From: Synaphobranchus kaupii
Lineage: Eukaryota > Chordata > Actinopteri > Anguilliformes > Synaphobranchidae
Length of the DNA: 64,000 nucleotides
Assembly: GCA_029718625.1 (NCBI GenBank)
Contig: CM056376.1
Span: 81,860,541-81,924,540 of the forward strand
Reading direction: 5' to 3'
Shown one piece after another: positions 33,040 to 44,342 of this stretch. Both the position numbers and the translations under genes were made by a program. Under the pieces are notes generated by a model. The model had not been told where the DNA came from and ran no database searches. It saw only the letters and a list, made by a program, of their open reading frames with translations. Position 1 is the first letter of the stretch. Each line of letters starts with the position of its first letter.

Positions 33040-35840
33040 ATTAAAATGTAAGCTGCAGTAGCTGCAGAAATAGTCATCATCTTCCCTCAGGCTGTCTACC
33101 ACCCACTGCACACAGACAGTGTGGAACCACTGCCCACAGTGGCTGCACTGCACCCAGGACACCACCACCCCCGATGTTTCTGGGTTTCTCAGGCCGCAGA
33201 CGCCACACACCGCATTTTCCCTCCTCCTCCATTGCCTGCCATTTCCTTTTCCTTTTTGTTTTTTTTGTTTTTTTTTATATGGCAGCATTGGTGGAGGTTG
33301 AGGTGATGACTGTGGTGGCAGCAGTCTGGGTTCCTGTGAAAAAAAAAACAAGGTAGAAAGCATGAGGCATGCATTATGCACATTATGTGTGTCAGCAGTA
33401 TTCAGGCGGCAAAGTAAAGAAACAAGAATAGGCAACAATTTGTTTATGTATAATGTTAACTACTTCTACAGTTGTACGGGTCGCGCTTTATGTGAGAGGG
33501 GGTTGGTGTCAGAAGAGACAGGAGTTGATGTTATGGCCGTGATGTTGATTTGCCTGGGGGGGGGTGGTGGTGCAGGCATTAGAGGAGGCCGGTACTGTGG
33601 TGTTATGTGACAGGGCAGATGGTGTTGGCTGAGTGCAGCGGGCTGGAGGCTGGAACCGCTGCCAACAGGCTGGATGAGCTGCTGATGGTGTTGCAGGAGG
33701 TTGAAGGATTGCCAATGGAATGGGGCAGGGGGACGCGGGAGGTGACTTGCTTCTGCTGCTGGGGCCCCCGGGCTGTCACACAGGGAGGGGCTGATGGTGT
33801 TGCCACTGTCAGAGGTGGTGGTCCCAACACCGGCAATGACTGCCTCGATGGTCTCTTCAACGGCAGCCCTCTGTATCTCTCTCTGTCTTTTGAGGGCTGC
33901 TCGTCTCTGCCGCTCAGCGTTTCCGGCCCTCTCCTTCTCCACTCTCTCCAGGTACTGGTGTTCGAACTCACTCGCTGTGATCACCCTTGCAGCCACAGGG
34001 AGCCTCCGCACTGGCCTACGCTGGATGGGGGTGGTAGCAGTGCAGCCAGGTCCCTGGGGATCAGACCCTCTGCCACCAAGGGATGCTCCTCAGGGGTAGG
34101 CTGCCGGTGTAGGCTGCAGGTGGTTGTGCTGGTGGTTGAGCTGGTGGATGGCTGTGCAGCTGCAAGGGGAATGGATGTTGTTGTGGAGGAGCCTGGAGAG
34201 GTGGTGCTGGTGTCAGGACCTGGTTGCACATCAGATGGCATCAAGCGTGACTCATCCATTACGGATGGGTCGAAAGGGAAGATGCCCATGTTCCTAAAGC
34301 CTGCCACCCCAATCTTCCTCTCATTGCAGCTCTTGTAAGGGATGTTGAATATTTTGGGAAACTTTTGTCACGATGTATGAATTTTGATATTGGGAACAAA
34401 GCCCGGCCTGAATTGAAAAACCACTCTTGAGTGGCCCAAAATATCCAACATCCAGAGGCTGAAGGAGGGTGGTAAGTGTGCGGTGGCAGGCAAAGGAGTG
34501 TGACACCTTCCCTTGCAGCCATCCGACATACTTCCAGGTCCAGGTGGCTCTTATGTCCATCAAAGATGAGAAGGAGAGGGCGCTCAGGAATGGCGTGGCG
34601 GATGAAATGCTGGAACCACCTTCTAAACAGCTCCCCGTCAATGTGCCCTGCCTTAGAAATTGAGTACAGGGTATTCCTGGGACCTCCCTGTATGAATGAT
34701 GGATCTGCTGGGAAGCCCGACTTGAATATGATGTTTGGGGGGGATGTCTCCCCCAGCAGCATTGAAAACAGGCCAGCACTGACACGTGTTCCTTGGTGGC
34801 ACGGGACTGGCGGTAGACATGTTTAACGCCTCTACGTGCCAGCACTTTCTCCCTACCCCTCTCCATTGCAAACCCAGTCCTCAAAGCAATTGTAGATTTG
34901 ACTGGGTTTGTCCTTCAACCCCAGGGCCTCCAGGGTCCCATCCAGCAGGGTGTAGAATTGGTCCACCACCTCCTGCGTAGCACAAGCTGCCCGTGGGGCG
35001 GCAGTGTAGTATAATGGTTAAGGAACTGGACTTGTAACTGAAAGGTAGCAGGTTCGATTCCCAGGTAGGACACTGCCGTTGTACCCTTGAGCAAGGTACT
35101 TAACCTGAATTGCTTCAGTATATATCCAGCTGTATGAATGGATAAATGTAATAAGAAGTTGTGTAAGTCGCTCTGGATAAGAGCGTCTGCTAAATGCCTA
35201 TAATGTAATGTAATGTAATGTGTCCTGTCAAGGTTGTCGGCCTCCTCATGCTCAGGACATCTATGTACCTGGCTCTGAAATTTTTCCACCACGTCTTTCC
35301 CAGTTTTGGGATATTCCCCCCCAGCTGCCTCTTCCGACGCAGCGCAGTTGCAAATGCTGCTAGGATGCGGTGGGTCAAGGGAAAGCCCATGGGACGCGCA
35401 GTAGAGGCAATACTGCACCAGAGAATTCTCATCCTCTGGTGACAGCATTGTGGGTCCCCCACTACGGCTCCCGTGGACAACCAGGCCACTGACCCTGTCC
35501 TGCAGGGTCTGCCTCGGCACCTGATGGATCTGCATATTATAGGAAAATAAAAACAACATTTTGATTAACATTTATGCTTATTATTTGCTCATCGTTTTAC
35601 AAGGGTATTTGTAGAATATTGACTTTGGTTGTCGTTTCTGCTGTTGGTGATGGTTTACTGACGTGTATTCATTCACAAACTAACCCCAGCAGCCTTACGG
35701 ACAGGCATCCCCCTCTCACAGTCCTCCATGGCTGCCGTCATGTCCTCTTCCTTCCACTGCCTCCTCTTCTCGGTCTATAACATATAACTGATTTAGGTAC
35801 TGCATTGTCTTTATTGATAAAGATTATTGATATATAGTGG
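33040..35840 (-). pseudogene. pogo-like transposase pseudogene with psq HTH, DDE domain and C-terminal PHD finger
   Basis: Exons are readable on the minus strand. A short piece MPTMN (35840-35826) ends at a GTGAGT donor. Next comes an exon at about 35775-35685 (KRRQWKEEDMTAAMEDCERG), a psq-type helix-turn-helix preceded by a TATAG acceptor. The next exon starts at about 35530 after ATATGCAG with VPRQTLQDRVSG. DDE_1 motifs follow: the first-aspartate region is damaged (NC-FED-W where DETGF is expected, about 34885), DGHKSHL with the second aspartate near 34560, and LQPLDVGYFGPLK with the third near 34450. After a serine/threonine/proline-rich linker and a basic, coiled-coil-like stretch (33870-33960), a last exon (acceptor at about 33335) holds a KKKQKKQKGKGN basic run and a C4HC3 PHD finger (33210-33055). 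At least four frameshifts and a SINE break the frame, so it is dead. Confidence 0.75.
34996..35220 (+). mobile_element. tRNA-derived SINE (UnaSINE1-like) inside the pogo transposase
   Basis: It has the same head (GGGCGGCAGTGTAGTATAAT), A and B boxes, body and L2-type tail with (TGTAA)n as the SINE at 26733. It splits the transposase frame between the TTLTG block on the right side and the EVVDQFYTLLDG block on the left. A target duplication is not clear. The SINE is nearly intact, so it is younger than the gene it interrupts. Confidence 0.9.
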
Positions 35841-36449
35841 GGGCACTCACGTTCATAGTGGGCATGATGTGATTGTCTTTTAGAAAATATGTTGTCTCTC
35901 ATTAGAAAAGAGCAATGCATCATTATTGTGCATGCAAGTCATACCAGTAAGGTTAATTAAATTTAATTAAATCCCCCCGAAGTAAACAAGACTATGCAGT
36001 GTAGTACACCAGCGCAGAAGTAGAATCAGATTTCTGACATTTTTTTTCACATAGGGGCCGTGATATGCTCATAAAATGTGTAATTATCGTTAAATATTCA
36101 TGAAAATGAGCGAGTACATACCTTGTTTGGTTTGAAGTGGGTGGAAAATACTGGTTTTCTTTTTTTCCGTTGGCAAATCAGCTCTCGAGGAAGTTCAAAT
36201 ATGGTCGAACGAGGACGTGCCCGATAAAGGGCGCCCTGTAGCTAGTTAGCTAACATTATCGCTAGGCTATGTAATATGTGTGTGGGCCATCAGGTGGCCA
36301 GTGGGGAAAAATCTTTAGTGTCTAACTAGCTAACGTTATACCAGTCTGATCTTCCAACGCGATTCAATTGTCCATTTGTCTGTTGGATGATTTTCTGCAT
36401 CCAGGCGTGGTGCGGCATCAGGTTCAAAGCGAAACGGCTCAATAAACGC
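35841..36449. other. 5' side of the pogo element and short spacer
   Basis: On the minus strand a possible upstream exon ends CACTTCAAACCAAACAAG before a GTATGT donor at about 36123, which may be a 5' exon of the pogo transposase. Beyond 36240 no feature is recognised. Confidence 0.35.
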
Positions 36450-37784
36450 ATCTAGAACGCAATGGTCCAAATCTTTTCTAGTAGGCCAACTCTGGACTCA
36501 GTAATCAGGCCCAGCTGTAAGTTTGTGTGCGTGGACAAAGTTTTTGAAGATTTTTTCCAAAGTCTTTGAAGTTTAGTCATGGCTTTAGAAACTTCTGACA
36601 GGCTAATTGACATGTTCTGAGTCAGTTGGAGGTGTACCTGTGGATGTATTTTAAGGCCTACCTTCAAACTCTCTTTGCTTGACATCATGGGAAAATCAAA
36701 AGAAATCAGCCAAGACCTCAGAAAGAAAATGTGGACCTCCACAAGTCTAGACTCCTAGAGATGAATGTGCTTTGGTGCGAAAAGTTCAAATCAATCCCAG
36801 AACAACAGCAAAGAACCTTGTGAAGATGCTGGAGGGAACAGGTACAAAAATATCTATATCCACAGTAAAATGAGTCCTATATCGACATAACCTGAAAAGC
36901 TGCTCAGCGAGGAAGGAGCCACTACTCCAAAACCACCATAAAAAAGCCAGACTACAGTTTGCAACTGCACATGGGGACAAAGATCTTCTGGTTTCATGAA
37001 ACAAAAATTTTACTGTTTGGCCATAATGACCATCGCTATATTTGGAGGAAAAAGGGTGAGGCTTGCAAGCCAAAGAACACCATCCCAACCATGAAGCACG
37101 GGGCTGGCAGCATCATGTTGTGGGGGTGCTTTGCTGCAGGAGGGACTGGTGCTTTTTATAAAATAGATGGCATCATGAGGAAGGAAAATTATGTGGATAT
37201 ATTGAAGCAACATCTCAAGACATCAGCCAGGAAGCTAAAAGCAAATGGCTCTTCAAATAGACAATGACCAAAGCATACTTCCAAAAGTTGTGGCAAAAGG
37301 GCTTAAGGACAACAAAGTCAAGGTATTCGAGTGGCCATCACAAAGTCCTGACCTCAATCCAATCGAAAATTTGTGGCAGAACTGAAAAAGTGTGTGCAAT
37401 TAAGGAGGACTACAAACCTGACTCAGTTACACCAGTTCTGTCAGGAGGAATGGGCCAAAATTCCAGCAAATGGGCCAAAATTCCAGAAGCTTGTGGAAGG
37501 CTACCCAAAACATTTGACCCAAGTTAAACAATTTAAAGGCAATGCTACCAAATACTAACATAGTGTACGCAAACTTCTGACCCACTGGGAATGTGATGAA
37601 AGAAATAAAAGCTGAAATAAATAATTCTCTCTACTATTATACTATTATATTTCACATTCTTAAAATAAAGTCGTGATCCTAACTGACCTAAGACAGGGAA
37701 TGTTTACTAGGATTAAATGTCAGGAATTGTGGATCTTTAAATGGATCTGGCTAAGGTGTATGTAAACCTTCGACTTCAACTGTA
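36450..37784 (+). mobile_element. Tc1-like element of the salmonid IR/DR type, left end missing
   Basis: The transposase region is followed by a right inverted repeat (37560-37784) with inner and outer direct repeats (GTACGCAAACTTCTGACCCA and GTATGTAAACCTTCGACTTC), finishing at CTGTA. This IR/DR layout is the one known from Tdr1/SALT and the related fish elements. No left inverted repeat exists upstream of 36450, so the copy is truncated. A related fold-back copy lies at 57392-58542. Confidence 0.85.
36687..37558 (+). pseudogene. Tc1-like (DD34E) transposase pseudogene
   Basis: The start context GACATCATGGGAAAATCAAA at 36681 and the terminal TACTAA at 37553-37558 bound a near full-length but broken frame. 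Recognisable blocks are the N-terminal helix-turn-helix start (KSKEISQDLRK), HNLKSCSARKEPLLQNHH near 36890, FGHNDHRYIWRKKGEACKPK near 37020 and SIMLWGCFAAGGTGAFYK near 37110. The second aspartate region (DND) is near 37263, the glutamate block NPIENLW near 37360, and QFKGNATKY closes it. The first catalytic aspartate is lost: a deletion joins GDKDLLV to FHETK. Several further small indels shift the frame. Confidence 0.85.
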
Positions 37785-37844
37785 CATGTATTTACTTAGC
37801 AGTTAGCACTCATATCCCCAGTTTATATTTTCATTATTTATTTA

Positions 37845-37985
37845 TACAGCTGGATATTTATTGACACAATTCAGGCTAAGTACCTTGCTCAAGGGTACAA
37901 CTGCAATGCACCTCAAGGATTTTTATTTATAATCTCTGATTTACAAATAAAGCTCCACTACACAACACTGCCTCCATATTACAGT
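37845..37985 (-). repeat. Degenerate SINE fragment
   Basis: TTCAGGCTAAGTACCTTGCT and CAAGGGTACAACTGCAATGC are the reverse complement of the SINE body seen at 35085-35105. ACACAACACTGCC near 37970 may be the end of the head. The copy is diverged and interrupted. Confidence 0.65.
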
Positions 37986-39020
37986 GTACTTAATATTTTC
38001 TGGAGATACTGTTTGACAGGCCTTCCCTCTCCAGCAAACCTACCAACGCAGCCTCCCACACCGACACCACAAAAACAATGAGGTGATTTGAAGGTAGTTT
38101 ATTGAATCCTGCGATTACACCGCTTGCATCAGTTATGAGAGTATTGTAATTTCTCAAGTTTGTCACAGAAAATAAATGCAATTGTTTGTGACTGAAGTGA
38201 ACCGATTCTTAACTTTGTCTCTTTGGCCACACTTGATTTTTCTGCCAGATGCATGGACATGTTGCCAACGTTTGACTACATTTACGCACCGCATCATTTA
38301 GGCAATTATGAAATTACACATCCCCAGTCAATTGCCACTTGATGATTGACAGCAGTGTTCCCACACTGTGATATGCTACATTCACTATTTTTAGTACTAC
38401 TGATATTGTGGTGGTAGCATATTTTTATGGTGTGTTGTGCTTTACATTGTTTTCTTTAATCTGTGGGAAGTAGCCAACACACATTAAACGTGCAGTTATA
38501 TAACCAACACAAAAATGATAGCTAGAAGGCTATTTGTCATAGTAATTAATTGGTTTGCAAAAAGGGTAGGCTAACAAAATAAATAGCTTGAACTGAAAGT
38601 ATATAAAGATTGATTCAATATAATTCCTTGAAAAGTCTATGATTCAAATTATTCATTGTCAATTTTTGAACAGTATCCTCTGTCATTGCTTGATGATGCC
38701 TAATGTAAACAGCCACAGCTTTGTGCATTGATTGAGTTTGTTGGAATGGACAAGTAGGCAATCATTTTGCTTTCTGTAAAGATTTTTACACCTCTACCCC
38801 AGAACTTCCCCAGTGCCATTGGAATGCTGATTTGTGTATTGGTTTCGGTTTCCAACTATCAGGAATTGTCCGAGGTCTCCCGGAATGTAATGAAGTCAGG
38901 GAGATTTTTTGTTATTAAAGAATAGCTAAATGTTATGTTGAAACGCATTTGCAGTTTGGGTCAATTATTTTGATTAAGCCACTGCAGTCCTGTGCTTTCA
39001 CGACCACAAAATCCTACACA
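37986..39020. other. Unassigned AT-rich stretch
   Basis: No gene or element boundaries recognised. Confidence 0.35.
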
Positions 39021-39642
39021 CAGTGCATTCCAAAACTGTTAGGGCAGTGACACATTTTTACACACAGTCCCCTCATTTTCTCCGACTCATTTTCCTATTG
39101 AACTCTATGGAAAAATAAATCAGGAGATACAATCCTTAAAGTGATCAATCCATATCTACTGCATATCTGGCAGCAGAGTGATGGTTTGAGGCTCGTTTGA
39201 TACCTCAGGCCCTTGATGACTTACAGCCATTTTAGCCAACCATGTGTTCCATACTATTCCCATGTAATTTACAGCTTAATCTCGTCCCACCCTCCAATTC
39301 CCATAGAGATCCATTCAAATGCAGAGAGGTTATAGAGTACCTGAAAATAAGATAAAATATTAATATTATTAATATGACTTTGTTTAAGTTAATGTTCATT
39401 TATCCAATTACTTTTGGTCCCCTAAAATGGGGGGGGGGGGGGGGGGGGGGGGGGGCTATGTGTAAAAAGGGCTACAATTGTTACACGGTTCACCCAATAT
39501 GGATATAAAACCCCTCAAATTAAAGCTGAAAGTCTGCACTTTAAGCGCATAGTCACTGTTCCTTTTCAAATCCAATGTGCTGGAGTACAGAACCAAAACA
39601 ACAAAAAATGCGTCACTGTCCTATCACTTTTGGAGTGCACTG
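39021..39642. mobile_element. MITE with TIR CAGTGCATTCCAAAA, containing a shared module and a G run
   Basis: The left end CAGTGCATTCCAAAACTGTT (39021) pairs with the right end, whose complement reads CAGTGCACTCCAAAAGTGAT. The match continues through AGGRCAGTGACRCATTTTT. TA follows the right end, and CA, perhaps a mutated TA, precedes the left. Bases about 39100-39365 closely match the inner arms of the fold-back Tc1 element (57640-58262). No transposase is present. Confidence 0.65.
39429..39455. repeat. 27-base guanine homopolymer
   Basis: An uninterrupted G run inside the MITE at 39021-39642. Such a tract can form a G-quadruplex and is prone to length error in sequencing. Confidence 0.9.
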
Positions 39643-39644
39643 TA

Positions 39645-40027
39645 TTTCTGTTATGAGTATCTGGTTGGCTGATGGACAAGTTATTTTACGATTCAAGCCA
39701 AGCAGAAGTGCCGTTCCCCCCCTGTAAATAGCAATTATAGTTATTATTTTTCGCAGATACAGTGATCGTTGTCATTGAATTTGCTAGTTTTTCTTGGTCT
39801 TAGCTCTATGTTTATAATAAAATAGGCCATAGTTGTGTTATTTCCATTTCTCTCTCTCTCTCTCTCTCTTGTCGGTTATTCTGCAAACTTTTGCTATCAG
39901 CAATGCGTGTGGTAGTGATGGTTGACAATACATGTGACTCTGGGCATTCAGGGCAATAGCTCAGAATAAGCATTTTGCAAATCTCCTGGATTGAAATCAC
40001 ATGAAGTTGGCAACCCTAATACTGGTT
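39645..40027. other. Short spacer with (TC)n run
   Basis: It contains only a (TC)n simple repeat at 39850-39868. No gene seen. Confidence 0.5.
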
Positions 40028-40032
40028 GAAAG

Positions 40033-41998
40033 TGTCATGGTTTATGACCTTTTTCCCTTGCGGTTGTGTTCCTCGGTCGCCACACATGGGCGCTGCTCCG
40101 TTAGTGGAGTTTTGGCTCCGTCTAGTTTTTTCGCGCGAGAAGTCTCATCAGCATTTACAGGTGTGCGTGTTTTACCGGTGAGCTATTTAAGCCCATGTTC
40201 CCTTCGTTCTGGGCTTCGATATTGATTGTTTGTTGTTTGTACTGTGGTGTATTCTCTGGCATTATTTGTGCTGTTTTGTGTGCGGTTTATTTTTGCCCTT
40301 TTAAAGTTTTAGCCAGTATGATTAGGTCTAGAGTTAAGGAGACCGTTTTGTGCTTTGAGCTTTCAGGTTGAATTCCTTTTTTGTGTGCTCGTTTCAGTCT
40401 CTGCTTTCTGGTCTTGCCTTTGTTTGTCTGTTGCCTAGATCTTTTGCCCTTTTCTGTCTCTTTCTCCTCTCTCTGTCTGCTGTCTTCTGTGAAAGCTAGA
40501 GGAGTCTTTGTTTGTGTGTATTTGTATGGTAGTTTCTTACTAAGAAACAGGGCGTTTTATCATACTGACTTTAGGGCTTTATTTATTCTTAGAGGCAGGG
40601 CGTGTATTTTCTATTGAGCTTGTGTTAGTCTGTTAGCCGGTAATTCCGATGCCGCTGTCCATCAGTACTTGTTTCCGTACATGGAGTTTTTGGCGATTTT
40701 GTTCGGAACTGTAGTTATGTTCGCCCTTCGGTACATGTCTTCCCATAGGGAGACTGGACGATTTTGTGGACATGTTTGTGTGTGACTGTGAGTCTCTGAA
40801 AGTAGCCTTGGAACGTTAGTTTTCTGTTCCATTTCGCTTCGTTACATATTCCTTTACTGAGAGGCTAGGGCGTGTGTTTTCAATTAAGCTTGCGTTAGTC
40901 ATGTTTGATAGTAAAGTTATGGGGCGACGGTGCTCCGTCGGCTCACCTGTAAAATGTTTCTCTCTCCTGGGAGATCGGGCGTTTACCCCTTTATGTTTTC
41001 TGCATGTGACTGCGAGCCTATGAAACTAGCCATGGAAAGTTATCCCTGTTCCTTCGCCTCGTTACATTCCTCTTTACCAAGAGGCACGGCGTTTATTTTC
41101 TATCAAACTCGTCTTAGTCTTTTAGCCGGTAATGTCCGGTGCAGCTGTCCGGTTTTGTCCTTTTTACTTGTGGGACGATTTTGTTCGGAACTGTTGTTCT
41201 GTTCGTTCTCCGGGTATGTCTCTCCTCATATGGAGCTTGGGCGATTTTGTTGACATGTTTGCGTTTGACTACGAGTCTCTGAAAGTAGCCTTGGAACGTT
41301 AAATCTCTGTTCCTGTTCACCTCGTTACATTCCTCTTTATGGAGAGGTAGGGCGTTTATTTCCTACTAATCTCGCTTTGGTCTTTTAGCCAGTAAATGTC
41401 AGGTGCAGCGGCTGCAGCCTGTCCTGTTCGTTCCTTTCGGTACCTTTCTCCGTACATGGAGTTTTTTGACGATTTTGTTCGGAACTGTTGTTCTGTTTCG
41501 TCTTTCGGTACGTCTTCCTATAGGGAAGATTGGGCGATGTTGTGGACATGTTTCTGTGTGACTGCGAGTCTGAGAGTAGCCTTGGAACGTTGGATCTGTT
41601 CCTTTCGCCTCCTCATATTCTATCGGATTATTTTTCAGTGTTTGTTTCCTGTGTGTTTTGTTTGTGCCATTGTGCTACTCGCCTATTCTTATGCGTCTCG
41701 TTATCGAGACAGGGCGTTTGTTATTGCTGGCTCTCTTTAGTCACTTAGCTCATAGAAGTATGGGAGCCCAGTGCTTTGTGCCATTCATCTTGTTTGGTTC
41801 TCTTACTGAGAAACCTGGCGTTTGCGCTTCTACTCATTGGCGTGTGACAGTGAGCCGGTTAGTGGCTTTGGTATGTGTGTTCCATGTCTTGTCTCCCTTC
41901 CTTATCTGCGGGGTTTCCCGCCTTAGTGGCCTTAGGGCTTAATGAATCCCCTTGCTGCGTTTGGCTCCTCCTACCTCACATGTCACGCCCACATTACA
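40033..41998 (+). mobile_element. Solo LTR (1966 bp) with 5-bp target duplication GAAAG
   Basis: It starts TGTCATGGTTTATGACC, ends CCCACATTACA, and is flanked by GAAAG at 40028-40032 and 41999-42003. GAGCTATTTAAGCCCATG near 40180 could be the TATA box, followed by CTTCGATATTG, a motif also present at the same relative place in the solo LTR at 46240. The length comes partly from internal tandem repeats. Open frames inside have no retroelement motifs and are probably chance. No gag or pol lies beside it. Confidence 0.7.
40585..41625 (+). repeat. Degenerate ~220-280-bp tandem repeats inside the solo LTR
   Basis: The block GAGGCAGGGCGTGTATTTTC recurs in variants near 40590, 40863, 41080 and 41345. 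Each is followed by TTAGTC, GATTTTGTTCGGAACTG, GACATGTTTGTGTGTGAC and AGCCTTGGAACGTT. About four diverged copies are visible. The second is rearranged. Confidence 0.7.
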
Positions 41999-42003
41999 GA
42001 AAG

Positions 42004-44342
42004 AAGCACGATTTCTTCTTGAATGTAGTGGGGTTGTATATTGTGAGTTTCTCCACAATTTTTCTGAATGTTTTGACACCTTGGTGATTAATTGTTTTGA
42101 TTGCACATACCAGTGTTTGGTATAAATTTTTTTTTTTAGTTGTTCAATCTTATTGTACGTTTCATGTATTATTGTACCTTTTTCATCTACTCTCATACCA
42201 GCATATCATTTCAGCAAAGCTTTAGTCATATTCCACGATAAACATGTTTAACACAGAATATGTTAAATGCTTTTCATTTGTGGATTATTAGAGGCATTTC
42301 TTATTTGGATTTTGCATATTCGGAATAAGGGCTTAACCGGGCATTGCCTTTTGGAATAAGGTGTTTATATGGGCTGTATTGTAATTGGAATACTTGAGTT
42401 TTCCTAAGAACATCGGAATAATGATGTGCATGTAAACATGGTCAATGATTACATGCTTATTTGGCTGTCCAGTTTTTCTGGTGGAATGCTTACACTCAAA
42501 AACGCATCAGTCAAATGCATCGTAGATGACATCTATCCGCTGCTCAAAGCTCTCTTGTGCCCTGGTGACAGATGATTATCCATTGTTAATCAATACCGTT
42601 GTTGTTTTTATTGTAAATATTGAACTATTGTGGTTTTGTGTGCATATTGATAGATTGTGAACTGCGCAGAATACATTGAGTCCGTTTGTGTGCAGTGTAC
42701 CAGGCGGATACCGGTGCACTCTTTCGCTCAAAAACTTCTTTGTTTGACATTCCGTCCATGTTTTCTTTCCTTCCTCTCCACGTGTTAGGAAAAGGAATTG
42801 CTTTTAAAAGGGGTCGGAATTAACCACTATTCTGAAAAATGTGCCAGTCCAGTGCCTAAAGAACCCTGCATGGATATCTATTTCAATGCAAGTTTAAATC
42901 CCTGTGGGTCTCATCACCAGACTGCTAGTAGACAGTGGATTCTCCCTTCAGGTCAAATCTCTCCCCTCACACATCGAGCCATCTTTTCTGCTTTCCACCT
43001 CCTTTTCAGTGAAATCCCATTGAGACACTTTTTGTATTTGCTTTGTCCAGAAATGTCAAAATCAAATTAGACTCATAGAGTTGTGAACTGAATCCCTAAT
43101 CAGTTTAAATCCAGTCTGACGTGATATAGTGGAATATGGCCTGAAGATTTTTAATAATGTTGTCAGCCTGTTTTTAGCATAGGTTTTAGTAGGGAGATAT
43201 TATATCTTTGATGTCTGTGTGCATCTGTCTTGGTTTGTGTGGCATGTCATAGAAACTGATGTAAAGGACACAGGATACTGGAACAGCAGTCTTCAGGTAT
43301 AGGCATTGCCCTTGTTGAAACAGAGCACTCTGTGCTTTACAGACTGACAGGGGAGGCACATGCCATTAAACTGTCTGTTGTAAACTGACAGTATGCTTGA
43401 GTGCTGTCATCGACATAATCATCTTGTGTGGATTGGCTTATTGAATTTTAAAAAACCCAAAGATTCTGTTTCAGAAGTATCCAATATGGTGTACTCTATA
43501 CTTTACAGTGAAAGCTCTACCCATGCAAGAATGATTGCAAATTTCCATCACCAGAATTCCCGAGGCATTAGTTTATGTAGTAACAGGAAATTCTGAGCCA
43601 AAACAGGAAGTGACACAGAATGCATATTTTCATGTGATAAATGCTCTCTGCCAGTTAGAGTTTGGGTACTTAATGATTGTTTCTCACACAATCAACTCTA
43701 AAACGTTTTTTAAATCAGGATGGATCAGCAATCAATGAGAATGGCTTTGTTGTAGAGTAGGATGACAAGACAATATGTTTCATGTTCCAACTGTACCATT
43801 TCAGTTGACTATTTAAATTGACATTTGAGTCCCCTAAGCTTCTCTTCATATAGCAAACGTTTTTTGTTCATATGCAAGCTTTTTTAAAGTGCAAAAGGGA
43901 TAGGACTTTGAAGTGTAGCCATGAAAGTCTACCACTGCGAATGTATCAGACAAATATTTGTTATTTTGTCTGACTGATTTAAATGTGTGGAGAATTCATA
44001 ATGAGATGATTTGGAGGTCATGGAGCACTTCAGCGACTTTTATAACTCTTGATGAATGAGAACGCATCCATCCATCCAATGACTTTGATGGTCCAGTTTA
44101 TGTGAAGAGTACTAACTGGCATCTATTTTATGAGTATGCTTCAGGAAAGCTTGACATCAAGCCAGACTGAATTAAATAACAGCTTTTTTTCCCATTATCA
44201 CAATGCATCTCATTTTCCTTGGCAATGGCTTTCCTACCCATTGCTTGCAAATTGGTTCTTTGATGAAAAGGAGACTTTCGGAACAACCTGGTCTAAATTT
44301 TGAGAGCACATAAGCTGGGTATGATGAAGAATGAACACGATA
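42004..44342. other. Unassigned stretch
   Basis: No gene, transposon end or tandem repeat recognised. Short open frames here have no family motifs. Confidence 0.35.

Larger units (their letters stand above)
32774..36238 (-). mobile_element. Decayed pogo/Tigger-type DNA transposon (~3.5 kb)
   Basis: The coding remnants on the minus strand define it. Possible ends are CCGCGCCCTCAAGTGGACAT at 32774 and, from the other side, CAGGGCGCCCTTTATCGGGC ending 36238. Both sit next to TA, the pogo/Tc1-superfamily target, but the terminal match is short (GCGCCCT), so these limits are tentative. A SINE lies inside at 34996-35220. Confidence 0.55.

Noticed and set aside
33607..34338. 243-codon open frame on the plus strand, the longest in the window
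   Set aside because: It is antisense to the pogo transposase, whose minus-strand reading has clear family motifs. GC-rich composition explains the open antisense frame.
40001..42087. Series of plus-strand open frames rich in Cys, Phe and Leu, looking like membrane proteins
   Set aside because: They lie inside a solo LTR with TG...CA ends and target duplication, follow its tandem repeats, and have no conserved motif. T-rich sequence yields hydrophobic residues.
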